Source: Acidobacteriota bacterium (GTDB lineage: Bacteria; Acidobacteriota; Vicinamibacteria; Marinacidobacterales; Marinacidobacteraceae). From it: a stretch of 64,000 nt of DNA. Of the stretch, positions 52,572-60,273 are shown in pieces; positions within the stretch are counted from its first letter, which is position 1, and every line of letters begins with the position of its first letter. Made by a program: the position numbers and the translations under genes. The stretch lies in contig JAJEAO010000008.1 in assembly GCA_022822745.1 (NCBI GenBank), positions 1 to 64,000 of the forward strand. The letters are read 5' to 3'. A model generated the notes under the pieces. That model worked only from the letters and a program-made list of their open reading frames with translations, ran no database searches and was not told the origin of the DNA.

Positions 52572-53015
52572 TCAGGCGGCCGCGTTTGGGAACAGCTTCT
52601 CGATCCGCTGCTCCGCCTCCGCCCGGTGACCGGGCTCGATGTGGATCAGGACGGTCGCGAACGCCAGCGCGAGAACTCCCAGATCGTCCGAGAATCCGAC
52701 GACCGGAACCAGGTCGGGGATCGCGTCCACCGGAACGATGAAGTAGCCGAGTGCGCCGAGGATCTTCGCCTTCGCCCACTTCGGGGTGGCCGGATCCTGG
52801 AGGCAGTGGTAGAGCACGAGCGCCTTCCGAATGACGTCCACGCCGGCTGCCACCGCGAACTTGCCGACCTTGGTCCAGAACCCGGCCTCGCTGTAGGAGG
52901 CCTCGTAATCGTGCTGCGTCTCGACGGAATCCGCGCCCTCGCGAAGCGCCCCGCCGTTTGTCGAGATCTTTCCGCCGTCCGTCGGCGGGGTTTCCTCCGG
53001 TGGTTCGCTGCTCAT
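52572..53015 (-). CDS. YkvA/DUF1232 family protein
   Basis: 147 aa. The DUF1232 core KALVLYHCLQDPATP, AKILGALGYFIVPVDAIPDL and VVGFSDDLGVLALAF (split by position) fills the C-terminal half and forms two short membrane-associated helices with the conserved P-x-D-x-x-P-D. The first 60 residues are hydrophilic and variable. Function of the family is unknown. Confidence 0.8.
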   Translation of the reverse strand: MSSEPPEETPPTDGGKISTNGGALREGADSVETQHDYEASYSEAGFWTKVGKFAVAAGVDVIRKALVLYHCLQDPATPKWAKAKILGALGYFIVPVDAIPDLVPVVGFSDDLGVLALAFATVLIHIEPGHRAEAEQRIEKLFPNAAA

Positions 53016-53131
53016 GAGTCTCCTCCGTCTGACCGAGGCCTAGGGAAGCGCTGGAGCCGGGACGTTTCGGACTCCTTCGATCGGGTCGTGAGCCGCAACC
53101 GCCCGCTCCGAGCCGACGGCACCTCAGGAGC

Positions 53132-54841
53132 TCAGAACCCCTTCGCGAGGCCGAGGCGGCGCGGATCGGTGACGCCGTGGAGCTTCCCGGTGTTCGGGTC
53201 GCGCCAGACGATCTGCATCGAGCCGGCGTGCCAGTTGTACGGCCCCATGCTCTCGATCCGGATCCCGCGGGCGCGCAGACCCTCCCGCACTTCCTCGGTG
53301 ATGCGCGACTCGATCGCGAGCACCTGTTCGCCGCCCCGGAAAGCGAAGAAGCGGGGCGCGTCCGCCGCCTCGCCGGGCGTCATCCCGAAGTCGATCACGT
53401 TCACGAGCACCTGCGTCACCGGCTGGGGCGGGACGCCGGGGGAACCGAGCGCGAGCCAGGGCGCGCCGTCCCTCGCGACGATCGTTCCGGTGCTGTTCGG
53501 GCTCACTCTTCGGCCCGGCCCGGTCGTCTGTCCCGGGAACCCGCTCCCGGTGGCCCGCACGCCGCCGATGAAGATCCCCGGCGCGCCGCCGTGCCCGGTG
53601 TGGAGCGAGGTGATCCAGTTCCCCTCGGCATCCACGATGACGTTGTGGTTGCTCTCGTCCACGAGCGACGGCGCATCCGCGGATCGGGCGATGCGCACCG
53701 GCGCGGCGGGCCGAAGCGCCAGGGTCGCGTCGGCTGGCGTCAGATCCACGCCGGGCGCCACCATGGTCTTGCGGACGAACTCGGCGCCGAACTTCGCGTA
53801 GTCCTTCGACAGCCACACGTCGGTCGGGATCTGGAAGGCCAGCGGGTCCGTGACCCCGTAGCGCATGTCCGTCTCCACCCGTCCCAGCGCCCGCGTCAGG
53901 ATCTCGAGGCTCTCCGCCGACTCGGCGTAGTGGCCCATGCTCCCGAGGTCGAAGTTCTCGAGGATGTTCAGGTTGTAGCCGATCTGGATGCCGCCCTTCT
54001 TCGGCGGGGACTCGCTGATCACCTCGTAGCCGCGGTAGGTGGAGCGCACCGGCTCCGACCAGCGCACCTCGAACGCCCCCATGTCCTCGAGGCTCACGCA
54101 GTACCCCTTCGCGCGCGACTGCTCGACGAACTCCTGTCCCCACGCCCCGGTGTAGAGGTAGTCGGCGCCGTCGGCGGCGATGCCGCGCAGCGTCGCCGCC
54201 AGCGCCGGCATCTTCCATTCATGCCCCACCGGGACGAGGTGGCCGTCCGGCATGTAGTGCTCCCACGCCTCCCGGTTCTGCTGGATCAGATCGCCGGTCT
54301 CCCAACTGTTGTAGTTGTTCCCGTACATGAAGGAGGTCACGAGAACGCCTTCCTCGGCGGCGGCGATCGCCGGGGCGACGTAGTCGGCCCAGTCTCGAGT
54401 GCCCCAGCGGTCAGCGAGGGCGCCGAGCCCCGCGACCTTGCCGCCGATCGCGACTTGGGACGGATCGCCTTCGCCGCAGCGGCCGGCGAGCGGCCGCTCG
54501 GAGTAGGCCTCGAAGACGTGGTACTGCCCGGTCGCCGCCTCGTAGTAGAGGCCGCCCATCGCGCCGAAGAGGCTGACCTGGTGGTAGTCCACGACGTTCT
54601 GGAGGAAGACCGCGGTCACGAAGGCGTCCACCGCGTTCCCGCCGTTGCGGAGCACTTCGAGCGCGGCTTCGGTGACGATCGGGAGCTGGGTGCTCACCAT
54701 GACCGAATCGCCGACGGCCTCCTGCTTCGGGCCCTGGTTGTAGAGCGCGTCCCGCGCATCGGGCGGGTTCTGGCCGGATGCGGGCCCGGCGCTCAGCAGG
54801 CAGATGCCCGCGGTCAGGAAAGCGGGGATGCGCTTCTTCAT
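53132..54841 (-). CDS. Gamma-glutamyltransferase family protein 1 (Ser nucleophile position)
   Basis: 569 aa with signal peptide (RIPAFLTAGICLLSAGPAS). GGT features: VSTQLPIVTEAALEVLRNGG, NAVDAFVTAVFLQ, SPPKKGGIQIGYNLNILE, and the autoprocessing region DESNHNVIVDAEGNWITSLH. E. coli GGT has Thr391-Thr-His here; this protein has Ser397-Asn-His. LGSPGVPPQPVTQVLVNVID follows as usual. Expected to be a periplasmic Ntn-hydrolase acting on gamma-glutamyl compounds. It is the last of three tandem paralogs and is separated from the second by repeats. Confidence 0.8.
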   Translation of the reverse strand: MKKRIPAFLTAGICLLSAGPASGQNPPDARDALYNQGPKQEAVGDSVMVSTQLPIVTEAALEVLRNGGNAVDAFVTAVFLQNVVDYHQVSLFGAMGGLYYEAATGQYHVFEAYSERPLAGRCGEGDPSQVAIGGKVAGLGALADRWGTRDWADYVAPAIAAAEEGVLVTSFMYGNNYNSWETGDLIQQNREAWEHYMPDGHLVPVGHEWKMPALAATLRGIAADGADYLYTGAWGQEFVEQSRAKGYCVSLEDMGAFEVRWSEPVRSTYRGYEVISESPPKKGGIQIGYNLNILENFDLGSMGHYAESAESLEILTRALGRVETDMRYGVTDPLAFQIPTDVWLSKDYAKFGAEFVRKTMVAPGVDLTPADATLALRPAAPVRIARSADAPSLVDESNHNVIVDAEGNWITSLHTGHGGAPGIFIGGVRATGSGFPGQTTGPGRRVSPNSTGTIVARDGAPWLALGSPGVPPQPVTQVLVNVIDFGMTPGEAADAPRFFAFRGGEQVLAIESRITEEVREGLRARGIRIESMGPYNWHAGSMQIVWRDPNTGKLHGVTDPRRLGLAKGF

Positions 54842-54866
54842 GGGTTCTCCTGGTTGGGACGCTCCC

Positions 54867-54977
54867 GTGCCGCTCAGGAGAGCGGCGTTCCATAGGCGCC
54901 GGCGCGTTTGTGGCGCGGTGCCGCTCTGGAGAGCGGCGATCCATCCGGCGGCGCCGGTCTGGAGAGCGGCGATCCAT
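54867..54977. repeat. Three dispersed palindromic repeat units
   Basis: Units of the form gccgctctggagagcggcgatcc at about 54867-54893, 54918-54943 and 54954-54977, inverted relative to those at 31.8 kb. They fill the gap between GGT paralogs 2 and 1 and could weaken transcription into the last gene. Confidence 0.65.
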
Positions 54978-55018
54978 GCGCGCTTCATGGGTCTTCCTCC
55001 CGGTTGCGACGGGTTCCG

Positions 55019-56716
55019 TCAGTAGCCGATCACGACGCCGAGCCGCCGCGGATCGGTCGCTCCGTGGAGCTTCCCGTCGTCGCCGCGCCAGACGATCTGC
55101 ATCGAGCCGGTGTGCCAGTTGTAGGCGCCGAGATCGGTGACGGGGATCCCGCTCCGCTTCATGCCCTGGCGCACCGCGTCGGAGATGCGGGACTCGATCT
55201 GGACGCCCCGCTCCCCACCGCGAAACGCCCAGAAGCGCGGCGCGTCGGCCGCGTCCTTCGGGTGCATGCCGTAGTCAATGATGTTCACGAGAACCTCGGT
55301 GACCGGCTGCGGCGGCGATCCCGGAGTGCCCATGGCGAGCCACGGCTTGCCCTCCTTCGCGATGATGATCCCGGTGATCGGCAGGACGAGCCGGCGACCC
55401 GGGCCCGCGGTGGCGGCGCGGGCGGTGCTCCCGGTGGCGCGCACGCCATCAATGAAGATGCCCGGCGCCCCGCCGTGCCCGGTGTGGAGCATGGACACCC
55501 AGTTGCCGCCTGCGTCCACGATCACGTTGTGGTTGCTCCCGAGGTTGGCGTGGTCGGCGCCTCCGGGGCCGCGGGGGAAGAGCGACGCCGTCATGTCGGC
55601 CGTCTCGTTCCCGGAGAGGTCCACGTCGGGGAGCAGCATCGTGTTCTCGACGAAGGTGGCGCCGAGCTTTCCGTACTCGTCCGACAGCCACAGATCCGTG
55701 GGCATCCGGAAGTTCAGGGGATCCTTGATGACCCAGCGCGTCTCGTCGGAGACCCGGCCGAAGGCGCGGATCATGATCTCGAGCGCCTCGGGGGACTCGC
55801 TGTAGTGGCCCATGCCGTTCAGATCGAAGTTCTCGAGGATCTTCAGGTTCGCGCCGACGATGACCCCTCCGGTGTCGGGCGGCGGCGAGCCGTAGAAGTC
55901 GAGGCCGCGATAGGTGAACTTCGTCGGGTCGTCCCAGTGAGGCTTGTAGTCCGCCATGTCCTGCATGCTGACCGCGTAGCCCTTGGCGTTCGCGGCCTTC
56001 ACGAACTTCTCGGCCCAGGCCCCGGTGTACATGTAGTCGGCGCCCTCGGAAGCCACCATCTTCAGGTGCTCGGCGAGCGCCGGCCGCTTCCAGCGTTCGC
56101 CCACCGGCACCAGGTGGCCGTTCGCCATGTACGCCAGACGCGCCTCGGGGTTCTTGACGAGGTCTCCCTGCTCCATCAGGTTGTAGTTGATGCCGTACAT
56201 GAACGAGGTGACGATTGCGCCCTCCTCGGCCGAGGCGATGGCTGGCTGCAGGTACTGCGACCACTCCATGGCGCCGCTGCCGTAGCGCTCCGCGATCGCT
56301 TCGAGACCGCGGACCACGCCGCCGATGGCGACCTTCGAGACATCGCCGTGGTCGTGGCGGTCGGCGCGCGGGCGCTCCGAGACCGCGTTCAGCGACCAGT
56401 ACTTCTCGGTAGCGGCGTCATAGCCGATCACCGACATCGAGCCGAAGTGCGAGACCTGGTGGAAGTCCTGGACGTGCTGCACGAAGACGGCGGTCACCAT
56501 GGCGTCCACCGCGTTCCCGCCGTCCTTCAGCACCTGGAGCGCCGCGTTGCTGACCACCGGAAGCTGGGTGGCCACCATGACCGAGTCGCCGCTCACCGTC
56601 GGCTTCGGCCCCTGGTTGAGCTGTGGATCGGGTCCGTTCTGCGCTGCCCCGGTGGTCGCGAGGGCCAGCACCCCCACGACCGCCAGAAGTTGTTTCGTTG
56701 TAGAGCTCTTTCTCAT
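55019..56716 (-). CDS. Gamma-glutamyltransferase family protein 2 (Ser nucleophile position)
   Basis: 565 aa from the ATG at 56716 (an ATG at 56740 is possible). Signal peptide QLLAVVGVLALATTGAAQ. Shares the GGT pattern with its neighbours: VATQLPVVSNAALQVLKDGG, GSPPPDTGGVIVGANLKILE, NLGSNHNVIVDAGGNW (Ser394 in place of the classical Thr) and MGTPGSPPQPVTEVLVNIID. It is 20 nt from the end of paralog 3. Confidence 0.8.
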   Translation of the reverse strand: MRKSSTTKQLLAVVGVLALATTGAAQNGPDPQLNQGPKPTVSGDSVMVATQLPVVSNAALQVLKDGGNAVDAMVTAVFVQHVQDFHQVSHFGSMSVIGYDAATEKYWSLNAVSERPRADRHDHGDVSKVAIGGVVRGLEAIAERYGSGAMEWSQYLQPAIASAEEGAIVTSFMYGINYNLMEQGDLVKNPEARLAYMANGHLVPVGERWKRPALAEHLKMVASEGADYMYTGAWAEKFVKAANAKGYAVSMQDMADYKPHWDDPTKFTYRGLDFYGSPPPDTGGVIVGANLKILENFDLNGMGHYSESPEALEIMIRAFGRVSDETRWVIKDPLNFRMPTDLWLSDEYGKLGATFVENTMLLPDVDLSGNETADMTASLFPRGPGGADHANLGSNHNVIVDAGGNWVSMLHTGHGGAPGIFIDGVRATGSTARAATAGPGRRLVLPITGIIIAKEGKPWLAMGTPGSPPQPVTEVLVNIIDYGMHPKDAADAPRFWAFRGGERGVQIESRISDAVRQGMKRSGIPVTDLGAYNWHTGSMQIVWRGDDGKLHGATDPRRLGVVIGY

Positions 56717-56736
56717 GACGCTCCCCCTGTTGATGT

Positions 56737-58434
56737 TCAATGGCCGGCGGCCAGTCCCAGCCGCCGGGGGTCGCTGACTCCGTGGAGTCTTCCGTCGTCA
56801 CCGCGCCAGACGATCTGCATCGAGCCGGTGTGCCAGTTGTAGTCGCCGAGTTCCTCCATCGAGATGCCGCTCCTCGCCATCCCGCGGCGCACTTCCTCCG
56901 AGATCCGCGACTCGATCCGGAGAAAGCGCCGTTCGGTCTGCCCGTAGAGGAACGCCCAGAAGCGCGGGGCGTCCGCGGCGTCCTTCGGGTGCATCCCGAA
57001 GTCGAGGATGTTGACCAGCACCTCGGTCACCGGCTGCGGTGGAAACCCGGGCGTCCCCAGCGAGAGCCAGGGCTTCCCGTCCCGCATCACGAAGACGCCG
57101 GTGACCTCGGCGAGGATGCGTCGTCCCGGGCCGGCGGTCTCCGCCTTCACTCCGCTGCCGGTGGCCCGGACCCCGTCGATGAAGATGCCCGGGGCCCCGC
57201 CGTGGCCGGTGTGGAGCGATGTGATCCAGTTCCCCTCCGCGTCCACGATCACGTTGTGGTTGCTGCCGAGGGTCATCGCCGCCGTGGCGGCGGCGTCCGC
57301 CGCGCGGGTCTCGACCTCGACCGACGCCGTCAGATCCACGCCGGGCAGCGGCATGGTCTGGCGCACGTACTCGGCGCTCAGCCGCGCGTAGTCCTTCGAG
57401 GTCCACAGCTCGACGGGATTCCGGTACGCGGCGGGGTCCTGGATGGACCACTTCATGTCCGACTCCACCTTGCCGAAGCTGCGGACCATGATCTCGAGCG
57501 TCTCCGGCGACTCGGCGTAGTGGCCGGACTCCTCCAGGTCGAACTGCTCCAGCACGTTCAGGTTCTGCCCCACGAGCAGACCGCCCTTGTTCGGGGGCGG
57601 CTCCACCAGGATCTCGTGACCGCGGTAGGTGAAGCGCGCGGGCTCGAGCCACCGCGTCTCGTACTCGGCGAGATCCTCCAGCGTGACGCAGAAGCCGCGC
57701 GCATTCGCCTGCTCGACGAACTTCCGCGCCCAGTCGCCGCGATAGAGGTGGTCGGCGCCGTGCTCGGCGACGGCGCGCAGGGTCGAGGCGAGCGCGGGCA
57801 TCTTCCAGGTTCCGCCGACCGGGACGAGGTAACCGTCCGGCATGTAGGCCGCTCGCGCCTCCTCGTTTCCATTGATCAGGTCGCCCGTCTCCCGACTGTT
57901 GTAGTTCACGGCGTACTGGAAGTTCGTGACCAGGATCCCGTCCTCGGCCGCCGTGATCGCCGGCTCCAGATAGGAAGCCCAGGGCTTCGTGCCGAACCGC
58001 TCGGCGAGGGACTCCAGCCCGCGCACGGTGCCCCCGATCGCCAGCCGGCCCACTCTCAGGCCATCGCCGCAGCGGTCCGCGCGCGGCCGCTCCGAGAAGG
58101 CGTTGAAGGCGTAGGTCCTCCCGGTGGCGGCCTCGAAATAGAGCCCGGACATGGCCCCGAAGTGCGAGACCTGGTGGAAGTCCTCGACGTGCTGGAGGAA
58201 CACCGCGGTGACGAAGGCGTCCACTGCGTTGCCTCCGTCCTCGAGCACCCGGAGCGCCGCGCGGGTGACGTTCGGGAGCTGGGTGGCCACCATGCCCCCG
58301 TCGGCCGTCGCCACCGCCTTCGGCCCCTGGTTCAGCAGCGGATCGCGCGCATCGGTCGGCTGGGCCATGCTCGCCGGCGCCAGGGCCGCGAGCATCGCGC
58401 CGAGCGCGAGCCCGCTTCGGAACAGAGGTCTCAT
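56737..58434 (-). CDS. Gamma-glutamyltransferase family protein 3 (Ser nucleophile position)
   Basis: 565 aa from the ATG at 58434, which overlaps the DUF885 stop by 4 nt. Signal peptide LALGAMLAALAPASMAQ. GGT motifs: VATQLPNVTRAALRVLEDGG, EPPPNKGGLLVGQNLNVLE, TLGSNHNVIVDAEGNW (Ser391) and LGTPGFPPQPVTEVLVNILD. First of the three tandem paralogs; translational coupling to the DUF885 gene suggests joint work on peptides. Confidence 0.8.
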   Translation of the reverse strand: MRPLFRSGLALGAMLAALAPASMAQPTDARDPLLNQGPKAVATADGGMVATQLPNVTRAALRVLEDGGNAVDAFVTAVFLQHVEDFHQVSHFGAMSGLYFEAATGRTYAFNAFSERPRADRCGDGLRVGRLAIGGTVRGLESLAERFGTKPWASYLEPAITAAEDGILVTNFQYAVNYNSRETGDLINGNEEARAAYMPDGYLVPVGGTWKMPALASTLRAVAEHGADHLYRGDWARKFVEQANARGFCVTLEDLAEYETRWLEPARFTYRGHEILVEPPPNKGGLLVGQNLNVLEQFDLEESGHYAESPETLEIMVRSFGKVESDMKWSIQDPAAYRNPVELWTSKDYARLSAEYVRQTMPLPGVDLTASVEVETRAADAAATAAMTLGSNHNVIVDAEGNWITSLHTGHGGAPGIFIDGVRATGSGVKAETAGPGRRILAEVTGVFVMRDGKPWLSLGTPGFPPQPVTEVLVNILDFGMHPKDAADAPRFWAFLYGQTERRFLRIESRISEEVRRGMARSGISMEELGDYNWHTGSMQIVWRGDDGRLHGVSDPRRLGLAAGH

Positions 58435-60197
58435 TCCGTGCTCTCCTCTCCGTCGGCCGGGGAACCGAGGAGCTCCCGCACCTCGTCCTCGCGACCGGTC
58501 ATCTCCCAGCGGATGAGCGAAATCGGGATCCATCCGGCCGCCAGGAATTCGTCGTGGAACGCCTTCAGGTCGAAGGCGTCGCCGAGATCGAGCGCCCGGT
58601 CCATGAGGAGCTCCTCCATCTGGAGCTTCCCCATCTGGTAGGCGATGCCGGAGCCCGGGGTGCGGAGGTAGATCTCGGCGTCCACCCTGGCGACGTCCCG
58701 ATCCATGAAGGGCGTGTTGTCCACCATGTAGTCCACGGCTTCCTGAACCGTGAAGTCGTTCGTATGCATCAGGGCTTCGGCGCGGTTCCGCACCGCCCGG
58801 GCGATCTGGAAGATGTAGTAGAGCTCGCGGGTGCGCGGCAGCTCTTCGAGCAGACCGGCCTGCAACATCATCTCCTCCAGGTAGAACGCCCACCCCTCGG
58901 AACGGCCGCGGTCGCGGTAGGCGGCCCGGATGGGAGAGCGGTTCGGGCCCGGCTCCCGGTTCCGGAGCAGGGCGTCGAAGCGGTGGCCGGGGATGACCGC
59001 GTGGACGTGATCGGGCAGCGGATCCCGGTACTGGACTTCCTCCCAGAAGTTCCGACGACCGCCGTCGCGGACGATCCACGGCACGTTCGTCCCGAATTCG
59101 CCGACGTAGTCCGGGACCGTCAGGATGTCCCGTTCGACCAGGAACCGCCGGACATGCTCGTCGGCCTCGGCGATCCGGCGGGCGTAGTCCTCGGCGGTCG
59201 GCGCCGGATCCACGACCGGAAGGCCCCGGTTCCGGTGCCGCTCGAGTTCGAGGAAGGCCCACGAGCGATGGAGCTCGCGGTCGCCGATCCGGTTCACGTC
59301 GTCCCAGTCGAACGGCATCAGCGCCACGCGTCGCAGATACCAGTCGTAGTTCTCGCGACCCACGCCGGAGGGCGCGTTCAGCCGCTCCCGGTTTTCGGTG
59401 AGCCATTCGTGGAACCCCTCCACGGCGGCCTGCGCTTCCCGCGCGGCCGGGACCAGTCCGGGATGGTGCGTCTCGAGCTGTCCTGCGAGATCCTCGTACC
59501 AGGCGATCGTCCCCGCGGGCGGGACCTCGCGGTAGGGGTGGCCGTGGCCGACCCCGTCCGCGGTCACCAGGTTGCGGATCGCCAGATCCGTCAGCTCGCC
59601 CCCGGCCTCCGTCAGGTTCGTCTCGGCGAGGGCCAGAAACGCCGGCGCGGCGCCGAGCGCGGCCTCCAGCGCGCCGGCCGCTTCCCCTTCGAGAGGGAAG
59701 TCCTGGAAGGCAAGCCGCTGAACCGCGTCCACGTAGGTTCCCGGATCCCGCGCCCACGGGCGCCGCACCCGGAGGTCGAAGTCGAGCCGGTTCATCCGGG
59801 CGGTCACCAGCAGGTGGTCCACCCGTTCGGAGACGCTCCAGCCCTCGGGAGCGATCCGGTGGAGCCGGTCCCGAAAGTCGTCGAGGCCCTCCCGGAGGCT
59901 CGCGATCGTCTCGGGCCGGACATCGGGGAGGCCTGCGGCGGACCGCGGCCGGGCGAACTCCACGAACTCGTCGTGGAGCGCCACCAGCGCCTGATGGTTC
60001 CCGGCGCCGCCGGCCGTTTCTCCGTCGTTGCCGGCCCGGACAGTTGTTCCACTGTCGCTGCGGGATCCGACAGTTGTTCTGCCGTCGTTGCGGGCCCCGA
60101 CAGTCGTTCCACTGTTGCCGCCGGATCCGACTGGCGGTCCGCAGGCGACGGCGAGGAGCGCGGCGAGAGCGACGCCGCCGGGCAGTCGTCGTTTCAT
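58431..60197 (-). CDS. DUF885 family lipoprotein, putative peptidase
   Basis: 588 aa. Lipoprotein signal with lipobox LAVAC (Cys19), then an imperfect 10-aa tandem repeat (about residues 28-67), then DUF885: RENYDWYLRRVALMPFDWDD near 310, GRSEGWAFYLEEMMLQAG near 450, and AVDYMVDNTPFMDRDVARVD with TPGSGIAYQMGKLQMEEL. The H-E-x-x-H zinc-type pattern of canonical members is not obvious (the usual HEGWPGHH region reads AVIPGHRFDALL), so zinc-peptidase activity is uncertain. It is between the TonB receptor and the GGT genes. Confidence 0.7.
   Translation of the reverse strand: MKRRLPGGVALAALLAVACGPPVGSGGNSGTTVGARNDGRTTVGSRSDSGTTVRAGNDGETAGGAGNHQALVALHDEFVEFARPRSAAGLPDVRPETIASLREGLDDFRDRLHRIAPEGWSVSERVDHLLVTARMNRLDFDLRVRRPWARDPGTYVDAVQRLAFQDFPLEGEAAGALEAALGAAPAFLALAETNLTEAGGELTDLAIRNLVTADGVGHGHPYREVPPAGTIAWYEDLAGQLETHHPGLVPAAREAQAAVEGFHEWLTENRERLNAPSGVGRENYDWYLRRVALMPFDWDDVNRIGDRELHRSWAFLELERHRNRGLPVVDPAPTAEDYARRIAEADEHVRRFLVERDILTVPDYVGEFGTNVPWIVRDGGRRNFWEEVQYRDPLPDHVHAVIPGHRFDALLRNREPGPNRSPIRAAYRDRGRSEGWAFYLEEMMLQAGLLEELPRTRELYYIFQIARAVRNRAEALMHTNDFTVQEAVDYMVDNTPFMDRDVARVDAEIYLRTPGSGIAYQMGKLQMEELLMDRALDLGDAFDLKAFHDEFLAAGWIPISLIRWEMTGREDEVRELLGSPADGEESTE
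59997..60116 (-). repeat. 30-bp coding tandem repeat in DUF885 gene
   Basis: Four imperfect 30-bp units encode (N/S)D(S/G)(G/R)TTVG-type decapeptides such as NDGRTTVGSR and SDSGTTVRAG, forming a flexible Gly/Thr/Asp linker between lipobox and catalytic domain. Copy number may vary between strains. Confidence 0.6.
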
Positions 60198-60273
60198 GCG
60201 GACCCTCCGGTGCGAATGGCGCCCGGCGGATGCCGGGGAGGGCGGCGCGGCGGCGCCGCCCCAGGCGACCCCA

